Shown here one piece after another: positions 26,310 through 35,681 of a stretch of 64,000 nt of DNA; position 1 is the first letter of the stretch; every line of letters starts with the position of its first letter. Position numbers and translations under genes: made by a program. Location: the NCBI GenBank assembly GCA_016193465.1, contig JACPSE010000155.1, positions 1 through 64,000 on the forward strand, read 5' to 3'. Source of the DNA: Deltaproteobacteria bacterium (lineage in GTDB: Bacteria > Desulfobacterota > Binatia > UBA9968). Below the pieces are notes generated by a model, which saw only the letters and a program-made list of their open reading frames with translations, was not told the origin of the DNA and did no database searches.

Positions 26310-27455
26310 ATGAAAAGAAGCTTAAGCAGGACAGCCTGTCTGTTCCTAATTCTCCTTCTTCTGGGTTCTTGCGTAGCAGGCTCTAGTCTCTTTGCTGCAT
26401 CACTTGACCCCGCGTTGCTTAAGGCTAAGCATGAAGCTGAGGCCCAGGGATACATTTTCCTCACCACCCACGATGGGATAGTGGCGAATGCGAAGAAGGA
26501 GAGCGGGCTAAGAGTGCTTAGCAGCTTTGAGCCTAACGTTCAATCCCGCATGATCAGCAGCTTTAAGAAAAAATATCCCTTCTCCGAGGTTGAGATACGC
26601 GAAACCGCCGGGCCCGAGGCCGCCCAGCGCGACATCCTGGCATTACAAGCGGGGCGCGGAAAGCAGCCCGACATTCTCCATGCCGCCACTGACTTCTACC
26701 CACAGTATCTTCCATTTGCCAAGAAGTTTGACATCCTGGGGATGGCGGAACACGGGGTGCTGGGTATCCCGCCAAACATGGTGGATCCTAAAAATCGCAC
26801 CGTCGTCGCGCTGGGTAGCGTCGTCGGCGCCGTCGCTTACAACAAGAGGCTCATCTCGCCGGAAAAGGTCCCCGCCACGTGGGAGGATTTTCTCAAGCCC
26901 GAGTTCAAGGGAGGAAAATTCCTGGTGGAGATCCGGCCCCATATATTTGCAGCCTTTCCTGCCTGTCCCGAACAGGGATTGGGCCTTGAGTGGATGTTGA
27001 AATTCGCCAGGGGGCTGCGCGATCAAGAGCCCATCTGGTTCCGTGGTTATGCTAGGGCGCATACGGCCATGATAGCCGGGGAGTACGCGCTCCACTCAGG
27101 AACTCTCTACCAGAACGCCGTAAGAGCGATGGAGAGAGACCCGACAGGCTCCCTCCAAATAAAGATCATCGAGCCCGTACCTGTCCGGCTCTCAGCGACG
27201 TACCTGATCCTTGCTTCCTCTTCGAACCCTTACACCGCTCTCCTCTTCTTGGAGCACGAGGCGAGTCCAGGGGGACAGGAAATTATAGACAAATACGAAC
27301 CCCTAAAGGCATCCATCTACTCCCCGGGAAGCGCCCTGGCTAAGCTAGTTGAGCGGAAGAAAGTCTGTGTCAACGCCTTTGAGACCTTTCATCACTCCAA
27401 CGAGTGGATGGCGAAGGCGGTAGAGGCCTTTGGCTTGCCCAAGGCTGAGCGATAG
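26310..27455 (+). CDS. ABC-type substrate-binding protein (iron/thiamine-type), probable lipoprotein
   Basis: Secreted binding protein of 381 residues. From the ATG at 26310 it has a signal sequence with a possible lipobox LLGSC, then the fold of Fe3+/putrescine-type binding proteins: LRVLSSFEPNVQSRMISSFKKKYP, DILHAATDFYPQYLPFAKK, VGAVAYNKRLISPEKVPATWEDFLKPEFKGG. Near the end is ALLFLEHEASPGGQEII. No permease or ATPase gene adjoins it, so its transporter must be elsewhere. A longer frame from 26247 would place hydrophilic residues before the signal peptide and is not chosen. Confidence 0.82.
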   Translation: MKRSLSRTACLFLILLLLGSCVAGSSLFAASLDPALLKAKHEAEAQGYIFLTTHDGIVANAKKESGLRVLSSFEPNVQSRMISSFKKKYPFSEVEIRETAGPEAAQRDILALQAGRGKQPDILHAATDFYPQYLPFAKKFDILGMAEHGVLGIPPNMVDPKNRTVVALGSVVGAVAYNKRLISPEKVPATWEDFLKPEFKGGKFLVEIRPHIFAAFPACPEQGLGLEWMLKFARGLRDQEPIWFRGYARAHTAMIAGEYALHSGTLYQNAVRAMERDPTGSLQIKIIEPVPVRLSATYLILASSSNPYTALLFLEHEASPGGQEIIDKYEPLKASIYSPGSALAKLVERKKVCVNAFETFHHSNEWMAKAVEAFGLPKAER

Positions 27456-27560
27456 CGCCACATGTCACCTCACCGTGACGTTGATAAAGTGCGGCGCTCC
27501 ACCCCGGCGGAGTGGTTGTCGCTGAAATAGTAGGTTGCGAGTTTACTGAGCTCACACTTC

Positions 27561-27589
27561 TTGACATGACCTCGGTACGGTAGTATACG
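27561..27589 (+). promoter_or_regulatory. predicted sigma-70 promoter for the selenoprotein/TTT genes
   Basis: TTGACA (27561-27566), a 17-bp spacer and TATACG (27584-27589). The -35 is consensus, the -10 matches four of six. It sits in the 289-bp gap before the UGSC gene and would give a leader of about 150 bases. Nothing else in that gap is recognisable. Confidence 0.4.
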
Positions 27590-27744
27590 AGCCGGGCATG
27601 CATTTAAGTTGGCCAACTATGGGAAATCAGGGATTACAGGGATGAGCACCCTCAAGCGTGGTTGCTGCTAAACATCGCCATACAGGAGCGTCAGTACTCC
27701 AGGAGGACTCGCCACCCCGGGCATTCCCAAGAAAAGGAGGAAAC

Positions 27745-29418
27745 ATGACAGAGCTCGAAGTGCTGAATCCGGTGGCGGAGATCCGCGGCGACCTGAAACC
27801 GCAGGGGGTGAGCCCCCGACCAGCAACTCTGGAGGGGAGGACGGTAGGGCTGCTGTGGGCCGGGACTACCAACGGCGACGTGGCGCTGCGCCGCGTGGAG
27901 GAGCGCCTGCAGGAGCGGTTCCCCAAGATGCGGACGAAGTTCTACCCGGGCGAGCACCCCTTTGCGGAGGGCTTGCTGCGGGAAGTAGCGGAGGCGTGCG
28001 ATGCGGTGGTGATCGCGACCGCGGACTGAGGGACGTGCAGCTCGTGGAGTATCCACGGGGCGGTGCAACTGGAGAAACTAGGAAGGCCGGCGGTGACCAT
28101 TGTCTCCGGGCGGTTCGAGGGGGACGCCGCCGAAAGCGCCCGTGTCTTCGGGATGCCGGACCTGCAGTACGTGGCGGTGCCCTGGATCTACCGCAACTTG
28201 GACTTGCCGCGGGTCATAGAACAGACGGACAAGGCGATCGACGACCTGGTGCGCGAGCTGACGACGGTGCGGCAGGTGGGAAGTCGGCGTGTTGAGGCGG
28301 CGGAGCGGGAGCGATTCAAGGGGTGGGACCGGCTGGAGGCCTTGGAGCGCATGAACGAACAGTTCCTACTCCGAGACTGGGGCGACGGCTTCCCGCTGCT
28401 GCCTCCTACACCCGAGGCGGTGGAGCGGTTGCTGAAGGGAACCTGCCTGCCGCCAGACCATGTGCTGTGCGACCTGCCACCGGGATGGGGGTTGGCCACG
28501 GTGGAGAAGGTAGCCATCAACGCAGCTATGGCGGGGGCCAAGCCGGAGCAACTACCCGTCATCCTGGCGGCTCTCAAGGCGCTCTCCAAGGTGGACCCGA
28601 AGGTGGTGCGCCAGTTCCTCATGTCCACCGGCTCCCACGCCTCCCTGCTGCTGGTGAACGGGCCCGTCGCGAAGGAGATCAAGGTCAACGCCCGGGCGGC
28701 TATGGGGCCGGGGCGGGAGAACTGGGTGAACCTGACCATCGGGCGATCGTACACCCTGTGCCTAAAAAACATAGGCCACTGGTACCCGGGGCTGATGGAT
28801 ATGGACACCCTGGGCTCGGTGCGCAAGTTCACCGTGTGCGTGGCGGAGAACGAGGAGGCCAGCCCGTGGGAGCCCTTCCACATGGAGAAAGGATACCGCA
28901 GGGAGGAGAGTGTGGTCAGCCTCCTGGGGACCAGGGGCGAGATCGACGTGATAGACCAGGGAAACACTACCGCCGAGGGGATCCTGAAAAACATCGCCTC
29001 CAACTGCGGCATTGTCCAGAAGGACCTGCGACACGGGGCGGCCTCAGAGATCGGGCGCAGGATCATCGTCATGGTGCCACCTGATCCGGCACGGGTGATC
29101 AGCGAGGGCGGGATCAGCAAGGAAGGGGCAAAGGAGTTCATCCACTTCCACGCCCGTAAGTCCATGCTCCAAATGCTGGCGTACGTGCCGCTGCGCACCA
29201 CTGAGGGTGACCTCCGATGGCTGCCGCGACACTGGCGTTGGTTGCGGGACCTATCGGACAAGGAGCTGGATGAAATCATCGAGCCGGTGCTGGACCGGGC
29301 GGACCGGTACGATCTCCTCTGCGTGGGGGCGGATCGGGCTAAGTTCCAGATCATGCCCAGCGGGCCTTTCAGCCCCTCCAGCGAGAACATCGACCAGTAC
29401 CGCCCCGAGGAGCGGTAA
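27745..29418 (+). CDS. UGSC-family selenoprotein, TGA read as selenocysteine at residue 95
   Basis: Two reading frames, 27745-28029 and 28030-29418, are in phase and joined by a TGA at 28027-28029. Around it the protein reads VVIATAD-U-GTC-SSWSIHGAVQLEKLG, which matches the UGSC (seleno)protein family, where Sec lies in a U-G-S/T-C redox motif (here UGTC). Read through, the product has 557 residues: an N-terminal Rossmann-like domain with the Sec motif, then a larger domain beginning WDRLEALERMN and GDGFPLLPPTPEAVERLL. A stem-loop follows the TGA at bacterial SECIS distance. Start ATG has AAGGAGG. The family's reaction is not known to me; the UxxC motif suggests thiol redox chemistry. Alternatives are a nonsense mutation or two separate proteins; conservation on both sides argues against them. 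Confidence 0.85.
28041..28059 (+). promoter_or_regulatory. bacterial SECIS-like hairpin after the in-frame TGA
   Basis: CTCGTGGA (28041-28048) pairs with TCCACGGG (28052-28059), giving eight pairs including one G-U, around a three-base loop GTA that starts with G. The loop lies 20-22 bases after the TGA, within the range at which SelB recognises bacterial SECIS elements. The stem is inside the coding sequence, as expected. Function is inferred from position and shape. Confidence 0.6.
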
Positions 29419-29444
29419 GTAAAGTGAAAAGGAGGAATGCGAAG

Positions 29445-30524
29445 ATGACGCACAAGAAATCAAGGTCTGGACTTTTGCTTGGGTCCTTTTTCTGCGCGTT
29501 CCTGATCAACCTCCTCATTGCCGATTACGCGTTCCCTCAAACTGCCTTCTACGAAGGCAAGACCATCAAAGTTATCGCAGCCCCGTCACCTGGGGGCCTG
29601 GGAGATCGTCGGATCAGGGCCGTCATTCCCTTCCTTAAGAAATATATTCCGGGAGAGCCCTACATTGTTATTGAGTACATGCCTGGGGCTGGGGGCCAAA
29701 AGGCCGCAAACTACGTTCACAGGACAGCCCGTCCTGATGGGCTTACCATCGGCTTTTGGGATTCCGGCACGGTGCCGGCCGCTGTCCTAGGCCAGCCTGG
29801 GGTGGCCTACGACATCCACGAAGTGATTTTTCTGGGAGCCCACCAGAGCGGTCGCCCCTCGGTTTTTTTGACCCGCAAAGAGTTAGGCCTGGACAGTTTG
29901 GAGAAGCTGCGCGCGGTCTCGGGTTTGCGAATCGGCGCCCAGGCTGTGGGGCATGGCAGCTATTATCTCGCCCGAATCTTCGCCTATCTGTTTGGCCTGA
30001 GAGAGCCCAGATGGGTTACCGGATACAGCGGCCCGGAGTCTGACGTTGCTATCGTGAGTGGTGAGATTGATGCTCGGGCCGTTGCCATATATGGTATGGT
30101 AGCAGCTCGACCCGACTGGGTCGAGAAGGGTCTTATGCACTTCCATGCAGTTTTTGAAGTGCCCAGAGGGCGAGGACACCCTCATCCTCGCTTTGCCCAA
30201 CTCCCCGACTATAGCAACTTTGCCAAGTCGGACAGGGAGCGGAAACTCATAGAGTTATACCGCGGCACACAGAGTGTCTCCCACCCGATTGTCCTTCCTC
30301 CAGGAACGCCTAAAGAGCGCGTGCAGATCCTGCAAGAAGCGGTGCGGAAGGCTTTTGAGGACCCTCAATTCTACAAAGAATACGAAAAGCTCGCGGGAGA
30401 AGAGCCCAGGCCATTGACGCCGGACGCGATCGAGAGGCAAATCAAGGATATGTCTGCTGAACCTGAAATCGTAGACTTCCTCAAAAGGATCGGTGGGCCG
30501 GATGCCTTACCGCCCCGTCGATAG
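29445..30524 (+). CDS. tctC: tripartite tricarboxylate transporter substrate-binding protein (TctC/Bug family)
   Basis: Periplasmic binding protein of the TTT system. Signal peptide to about AFPQ, then the Bug motifs YEGKTIKVIAAPSPGGLGD (ligand loop with Gly-Gly) and VIEYMPGAGGQKAANYV, and the C-terminal PPGTPKERVQILQEAVRKAFEDPQF. The ATG at 29445 is placed nine bases after AAAGGAGG; a GTG at 29424 overlaps that site. It captures a carboxylate and hands it to TctAB encoded 0.5 kb on. It starts 26 bp after the selenoprotein gene, hinting at a shared transcript and perhaps a shared substrate. Confidence 0.85.
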   Translation: MTHKKSRSGLLLGSFFCAFLINLLIADYAFPQTAFYEGKTIKVIAAPSPGGLGDRRIRAVIPFLKKYIPGEPYIVIEYMPGAGGQKAANYVHRTARPDGLTIGFWDSGTVPAAVLGQPGVAYDIHEVIFLGAHQSGRPSVFLTRKELGLDSLEKLRAVSGLRIGAQAVGHGSYYLARIFAYLFGLREPRWVTGYSGPESDVAIVSGEIDARAVAIYGMVAARPDWVEKGLMHFHAVFEVPRGRGHPHPRFAQLPDYSNFAKSDRERKLIELYRGTQSVSHPIVLPPGTPKERVQILQEAVRKAFEDPQFYKEYEKLAGEEPRPLTPDAIERQIKDMSAEPEIVDFLKRIGGPDALPPRR

Positions 30525-30597
30525 GGGGGCAAGGTTGTGCCGCCAGCAAGCGGCGCTTTCGCTGAGGCGAGTAAAGAAAAAAAGGGCAACCGAATTC

Positions 30598-30846
30598 ATG
30601 AGTGGAGACGCAATGATAGATGCGATCGAAGAAGCCCTGCAGCCGATTCGCAACTCACTCCAAGCGGATGGGTTCGGTCTGAAAGTGGACGGCTTCAAAG
30701 AAGGCGTTGTCTCTGTGGTTGTTCTGGCTGGGCCCGAAGCCTGCGTAGAGTGCTTGGTTCCCCAAGAACACATGAGGTTAAGGATCGAGTACAGACTAAA
30801 GGGCCTCGTTCAGAGCGTCCACCTGCGTTATCCTGAACACTCGTGA
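30598..30846 (+). CDS. NifU C-terminal-domain-like small protein
   Basis: Protein of 82 residues resembling the NifU-like domain: IEEALQPIRNSLQADGFGLKVDGFKEGVVSVVVL then a CxxC in ACVECLVPQEHMRL, the two Cys that bind an Fe-S cluster in NfuA-type scaffolds. The Gly-Cys context is altered (CVECLV instead of the usual CxxCPSS), so cluster transfer is uncertain. It sits between tctC and tctA, an unusual place. Start may be ATG 30598 or 30613; the latter has GGAG at better distance. Confidence 0.65.
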   Translation: MSGDAMIDAIEEALQPIRNSLQADGFGLKVDGFKEGVVSVVVLAGPEACVECLVPQEHMRLRIEYRLKGLVQSVHLRYPEHS

Positions 30847-30995
30847 GGGGGAAAGAGACGATCTCAAAGCAGCCAAGGCTTACTATCCCATCATTATCGG
30901 ATATTCTCGCCGCTCAAATAGCGATGGGGCGGGCCCGCCTCCACCGCGCCAGCCGGCGGCCAGTGATCAAGTAGGCGAGTAGAATCGATATCGAA

Positions 30996-32525
30996 ATGGA
31001 GACTTCGCTATTCCATGCAGCCCTTCAGGGTTTACTGAACCTCTTTCACCTTAAGGTCTTCTTAGCCATGCTGGTGGGGGTTAGCATCGGCACCTTCACA
31101 GCCGTGGCCCCTCAAGGATTGGGGATGCCGCTCGTCTATGCGATCTTATTGCCAGTGGTCATTAAGTGGGAGCCTATAACGGGCATCGCTCTCCTGATTG
31201 GGGCAAGCTCGGTGAGCGCCATCTGTGCGGCCTACCTTCCAATCCTCTTTGGTATTCCCGGAGGCTCCGGCTCCCAGGCTACTGTGCTCGACGGATACCC
31301 AATGGGGAAGCAAGGCGAGGGGCGCCGCGCCTTGGGGGCCTCTTTTATGGCCGGGGGCATGGGATGTCTGATCGGCACCTTGACTCTCATTTTGGCGATT
31401 CCTGCAACTAAGCCTCTGATCTACCTCATGGGCTCCCCGGAGCTTTTCGTAGTCATGCTTTGGGGTCTGAGCATGGTAGCCGTTCTGGCTGGGCGGCGGC
31501 CGATCAAGGGACTCATTACCGCGGCCTTTGGTCTATTGCTCGCAACGGTCGGCCAGCAGGCACAAAGCGGTATCCTGCGCTTCGTTTTCGACCAGCCATA
31601 CCTCTTGGATGGTATTCCCATAAGCATCATGGCGCTGGCCCTTTTTGGTATTCCCTCGGCGCTGGATTTGGCCCTGACCAAGCTCGGAGTCGAGCAGCAG
31701 CCGGTGCCGCTCAGGGGAAGCCTATTCGACGGGGTCAGGGATTGCTTGCGCGAATGGTGGCTCACGGTGCGGTGCAGTTTCGTGGGGGTGTGGGTCGGAA
31801 TCGTCCCAGGGCTCGGCTCGCAGGTGGTGGACTGGCTCGCCTACGGGCATGCGGCTCAGACCTGTAAGGGAGGGGAGAACTTCGGCAAGGGAGACGTGCG
31901 CGGCGTTATCGCTCCCGAGAGCGCCAACGACGCGAAAGACGGAGGCGATCTCATAACTACGTTGCTGCTGGGATTCCCCCAGGGAGTGTCGACAGCGCTT
32001 TTTATCGTCGCCTTACTCTCGTGGGGCTTTCTCCCTGGCCCGGAGATGGTGAAGAAGAACGCAGACATAGTCTATAGCGTGGTCTGGATTCAAGGGATTT
32101 CGGGGATTATAGGGACCCTGATCGGCTTTGTTTTGGCCGGACAGCTCGCCAAGCTGGCCGAGGTGCGCTACACGTTGATGGTCCCCATAATCTTTATATT
32201 CGTCCTTATGGGCGCCTTCAGCGTCAACCGTGATCCCGTAGACCTCTTGGTAGTGGTTGCGTTTGGGATCCTTGGCTATTTCATGAGGCGCTTTGGTTAT
32301 CCCAGACCGGCCATGATTCTCGGGCTTGTTTTGGGCGACCTGATGGAGAAGTACCTCTACAGGTCGGTAGCAAGCTACGGCTTTAGTTGGCTTGGGCGGC
32401 CGGCAGTGATCGTGCTGCTGATTCTGGCTGCAACATCATTTGTCTTCACGCTCCGAGGCAGGCTTGAGAGCAAAGCTCGATCTCCTCTAGGCGGGGCGAT
32501 GGCGAGGGCTGAAGATGAGAGCTAG
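30996..32525 (+). CDS. tctA: tripartite tricarboxylate transporter large permease TctA
   Basis: Integral membrane protein of 509 residues with about twelve helices. TctA motifs are visible: VSIGTFTAVAPQGLGMPL, the loop GIPGGSGSQATVLDGYPM, and in the second half WVGIVPGLGSQVVDWLAY with AAQTCKGGENFGKGDVRGVIAPESANDAKDGG, the family's substrate loop. It couples ion flow to carboxylate uptake with TctB and TctC. It overlaps tctB by 11 bases. The 149 bp before it hold nothing I recognise. Confidence 0.9.
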   Translation: METSLFHAALQGLLNLFHLKVFLAMLVGVSIGTFTAVAPQGLGMPLVYAILLPVVIKWEPITGIALLIGASSVSAICAAYLPILFGIPGGSGSQATVLDGYPMGKQGEGRRALGASFMAGGMGCLIGTLTLILAIPATKPLIYLMGSPELFVVMLWGLSMVAVLAGRRPIKGLITAAFGLLLATVGQQAQSGILRFVFDQPYLLDGIPISIMALALFGIPSALDLALTKLGVEQQPVPLRGSLFDGVRDCLREWWLTVRCSFVGVWVGIVPGLGSQVVDWLAYGHAAQTCKGGENFGKGDVRGVIAPESANDAKDGGDLITTLLLGFPQGVSTALFIVALLSWGFLPGPEMVKKNADIVYSVVWIQGISGIIGTLIGFVLAGQLAKLAEVRYTLMVPIIFIFVLMGAFSVNRDPVDLLVVVAFGILGYFMRRFGYPRPAMILGLVLGDLMEKYLYRSVASYGFSWLGRPAVIVLLILAATSFVFTLRGRLESKARSPLGGAMARAEDES

Positions 32526-32985
32526 TTTAGCGCTTTTCTTCCTTGCGATCTTCCTGATTGCGGCTGTGACGGGTTGGGAGTGGCCCTACATCGCAAGGCT
32601 TATGCCCGTCTACGTTGCAGCCATTCCAGGGATTCTCCTGGTCTTCATCCAACTCTATCGGGATGCCACAGACCGGGAGGGGCGTTGGGGACGGGGAGAA
32701 GGGGGTATTGAGATGGATGAAGTCTACGATGTGAAGCTGGATAAGAAGATCGAGATCCGACGCACCCTGGTTTTTTTTGCATGGTTCATTGGTGGCGCCT
32801 TAGGCATCTGGCTTTTGGGCATCGTGATCAGTCTTCCGCTTTTGGGTTTCCTCTACACGCTCATTGAGGGAAGGGAAAAGTGGAGCACCTCTCTGATCGT
32901 GGCAGCCTGTACTTACGCACTCGTCTGGGGTCTGTTCGAATACATGCTGGATACGAGGTGGCCCCCGGGAGTTCTTTTCCGCTGA
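32515..32985 (+). CDS. tctB: tripartite tricarboxylate transporter small permease TctB
   Basis: Membrane protein of 156 residues with four predicted helices: LALFFLAIFLIAAVTGW, VYVAAIPGILLVFIQL, a pair LVFFAWFIGGALGIWLLG and VISLPLLGFLYTL, and a last one SLIVAACTYALVWGLFEY, with a charged cytoplasmic loop between the second and third. This is the TctB arrangement. Overlap with tctA supports co-translation. Confidence 0.82.
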   Translation: MRASLALFFLAIFLIAAVTGWEWPYIARLMPVYVAAIPGILLVFIQLYRDATDREGRWGRGEGGIEMDEVYDVKLDKKIEIRRTLVFFAWFIGGALGIWLLGIVISLPLLGFLYTLIEGREKWSTSLIVAACTYALVWGLFEYMLDTRWPPGVLFR

Positions 32986-33076
32986 AGGGCGCGCGCATCA
33001 TGCGTTTTGGCCTGGCCGGGACTACTTACGGGTGCGACATTTCAGTGGTTGAAGAGTAGCAGTCGAGGAGAAAAGT

Positions 33077-34534
33077 ATGGAATCTCTTTCCTACCGGGAT
33101 TTCCGGGGATTCGTCGAAGAAGCAAAAAAAGTCAGCGACTGGCGGTTGATCGAGGGGGCCGACTGGGACACGGAGATCGGGGCCCTGGTTGAATCCACCG
33201 CAGAACTGGTCCCCCAGCCGCCGATGCTCCTATTTGACCGCATTAAAGGATATCCGCCGGGCTTCAGGGTGTTAAGCCTCTCTTATGCGGCCTATAAGCG
33301 CGTTGCCGTTGCGTTGGGTCTCCCGGTGGATAAAAGCAAGCTGGAGCTTGTGCGCCTGGCGGCGCGAAAGATCAGGTCGGCGCGGCCGATTCCACCGAAG
33401 GAAGTCCACGACTCACCCTTGCTGGAGAATGTGATGAAGGGAGACGATGTGGATCTTCTGAAATTTCCCGCCCTGCGCTTCCATGAAAACGATGGTGGGC
33501 GCTATTTCGGACCGGGAGGGGGACTTACCAACGCTGATCCGGAAACAGGCTATGTCAACACCGGGACCTATCGGATGCAGCTCCATGACCGCAACCATTT
33601 GGGATTGTGGATGAGCCCCGGACAGAATGGCCGCCAGATCTGCATGAAGTACTGGCAGCAGGGGAAAAGCTGCCCTGTGGTCGCGACCTATGGTCAGCAC
33701 CCCTTGGTTTTCATGCCTTCTTACACGAAGTTTCCCTACGGGCACTCGGAGATGGAAGTCTCGGGCGGGCTGATCGGCCGGCCGTTGGAGGTATTCAAAG
33801 GACCGATCACGGCCCTTCCCATCCCGGCAAGCTCTGAGATCGCCATCGAAGGAGAAGTCCCTCCTCCGACGGAAGAGGCGCGAGATGAAGGCCCCTTTGG
33901 CGAGTGGCCGGGCTATTACTCAGGCGGGACGATCGGCACAGGCGAGCCCCAGCCGGTGATCAGAGTGAAAGCAGTCTATTACAGAAACGATCCGATTCTT
34001 CAAGACGAAGCTCCTCTGTGGCCTGGCGCCGTCAAAATGGACTTGCATATCTCCTCGGGTGTCCTCTGGGACCAGTTGGAGAGCGCGGGGATCCAGGACA
34101 TTGCTGGAGTTTACAATCACACTTCGTACTTGTCCGTGGTTGCCATCAAGCAGAGGTATGCCGGTCATGCCAAGCAAGCCGGTCAAGCGGCTCTGGGCTG
34201 TTCCGCTAGCGCGAGGAATGGCCGCTATGTTGTCGTTGTCGATGAGGATATCGATCCGACCAATATCAAGGAAGTGCTCTGGGCGATGATGACGCGCGTG
34301 GATCCCAAAACCAATATTGATATCGTCGACGGCTGCTGGAGCACGCCTCTGGATCCGCGGATGCCCCCTGAGAAAAGGGAGAACCGCGACCACACCAATA
34401 GCAGAGCGGTCTTCTATGCCGTGAGGCCTTTTCCGTGGCGCGATAAGTTCCCGAAGGTCAGCCGTTCCAGCCGGGAGCTACGCGAGAAAACCATCGCAAA
34501 ATATAAGGACATCATCCCGTTTCCCAGGACTTGA
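33077..34534 (+). CDS. second UbiD-family decarboxylase
   Basis: UbiD enzyme of 485 residues, divergent from the one at 23251. It keeps the prFMN/Arg motif YVNTGTYRMQ and the Glu pair DEGPFGEWPGYY, plus VVVVDEDIDPTNIKEVLWAM typical of the C-terminal domain. Proposed role: decarboxylation or carboxylation of an unsaturated or aromatic acid imported by the TTT system just upstream. GAGGAGAAA precedes the ATG. The downstream neighbour is convergent, so this is the last gene of the TTT transcript. Confidence 0.9.
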   Translation: MESLSYRDFRGFVEEAKKVSDWRLIEGADWDTEIGALVESTAELVPQPPMLLFDRIKGYPPGFRVLSLSYAAYKRVAVALGLPVDKSKLELVRLAARKIRSARPIPPKEVHDSPLLENVMKGDDVDLLKFPALRFHENDGGRYFGPGGGLTNADPETGYVNTGTYRMQLHDRNHLGLWMSPGQNGRQICMKYWQQGKSCPVVATYGQHPLVFMPSYTKFPYGHSEMEVSGGLIGRPLEVFKGPITALPIPASSEIAIEGEVPPPTEEARDEGPFGEWPGYYSGGTIGTGEPQPVIRVKAVYYRNDPILQDEAPLWPGAVKMDLHISSGVLWDQLESAGIQDIAGVYNHTSYLSVVAIKQRYAGHAKQAGQAALGCSASARNGRYVVVVDEDIDPTNIKEVLWAMMTRVDPKTNIDIVDGCWSTPLDPRMPPEKRENRDHTNSRAVFYAVRPFPWRDKFPKVSRSSRELREKTIAKYKDIIPFPRT

Positions 34535-34554
34535 ATCAACCACTAAAAGCCCCC

Positions 34555-35577
34555 TTACCCTTGAATGAGTTTGCGCCAAAGTCGAGCATAGTCCTCAAAT
34601 TTTTCCGCTAAGGAAAGATCGGCCGCGCGAATGTTCAATCCCTTGGTCAGCTTCGGAGGGTCCGGTTCGATGTCCGGCCTTGTGGGGATGCGTCTAAAAT
34701 TCCTCAGTATGGTTTGTCCTTCCTTCGAAAAAGCGAAATCAATAAAAAGTTTCGCGACGTTGGGGTGGGGGGCATTCGCAATCATCGCCATAGGATAAAT
34801 CTTGCTCAGAACAGGACTGGGTCCAACCCAGTCGACGGGCGCCCCCCTTTGCTTCATATTCTCCAGTTCGCCCGCATAGGCGATCACGGCAACAGGAAAC
34901 TCTCCTGCGGACATCAACTGTATCAGAAGATTCTGACCGCGAATGATCTTGGGGTTCTGGCCAACGAGTCTCTCCAAAAAATTTACGCACTTGTCATCGC
35001 CCATTATCTTGCACTGGTTGGCGAACCATTCCTCGTCGGAGTCGTCCATGCCCAGTTTGCCTTTCCACTGCGGCTCCAAAAGCTGGCTGTATTCCCTTGG
35101 AACGATTTTTTCGTTGAGAAGCCTGGTGTTGTACCCAATCACACTAGTATTTTGGTAAAGCGCGACCCAATACCCTTCGGGGTCTTTGAATTGCGCGGGG
35201 ACAACCTCCGCCTCCGGGGAGCGATAAGCGACAGTTAAGCCTTTCTTTTTCAGAAAATAGGATTGGAATCCTCCCATTGAGACCACGTCGGCGAAAACTT
35301 TACCGGCGTTCTTGTCCGCAATGACTTTGTTGAGGATTTTGTTGCTCACCGCACGAAATAGTTCCGTCTTGATAAACGGGTGCTTCTTTTCGAACTGCTT
35401 GAGGAAATATTGCGACTGCTCGAGGTTGACCGTCGTGTACCATACGAGGGAACCTTCCTTTTTGGCGCCCTCGATTAATTCTTTGGCAGGCTGCGCCTGT
35501 CCCAACGCTCCGGTTGCCGAGACGAGAAAGAAGCAATAAACCGCCAGCCGGATCCCCCAAGAGCATCTTTTTTGCAT
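34555..35577 (-). CDS. ABC-type substrate-binding protein (iron-type)
   Basis: Secreted binding protein of 340 residues. Start ATG 35577 follows GAGGAGGTGCTT; the signal peptide ends near GAL-GQA. Family features: GSLVWYTTVNLEQSQYFLKQFEKKHP, VIGYNTRLLNEKIVPREYSQLLEPQWKGKLGMDD, and NAPHPNVAKLFIDFAFSKEGQ near the C-terminus. No permease or ATPase is next to it. A frame from 35613 adds a hydrophilic stretch and is rejected. The fragment at 40038 is a relative of its C-terminus. Confidence 0.85.
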   Translation of the reverse strand: MQKRCSWGIRLAVYCFFLVSATGALGQAQPAKELIEGAKKEGSLVWYTTVNLEQSQYFLKQFEKKHPFIKTELFRAVSNKILNKVIADKNAGKVFADVVSMGGFQSYFLKKKGLTVAYRSPEAEVVPAQFKDPEGYWVALYQNTSVIGYNTRLLNEKIVPREYSQLLEPQWKGKLGMDDSDEEWFANQCKIMGDDKCVNFLERLVGQNPKIIRGQNLLIQLMSAGEFPVAVIAYAGELENMKQRGAPVDWVGPSPVLSKIYPMAMIANAPHPNVAKLFIDFAFSKEGQTILRNFRRIPTRPDIEPDPPKLTKGLNIRAADLSLAEKFEDYARLWRKLIQG

Positions 35578-35681
35578 AAGCACCTCCTCGGTAACAGATA
35601 GCTTATGCGTCATCCTAGGCGAACCCGAAACGAGCTGTCAAGGTTTGCGCAGGGAAATTATTTAAGATAGAAGAGGGTTCC

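Noticed and set aside
28027..28029. TGA as a plain nonsense mutation splitting a gene
   Set aside because: The codon falls exactly at the UGSC family's Sec position, both flanks are conserved, and a hairpin follows; readthrough as Sec is the better explanation, though not proven.
28188..29453. Long minus-strand frame (421 residues) opposite the selenoprotein gene
   Set aside because: Composition is Ser/Arg/Pro-rich with no domain pattern, and the plus strand carries a recognisable protein; it is a GC-driven antisense shadow.
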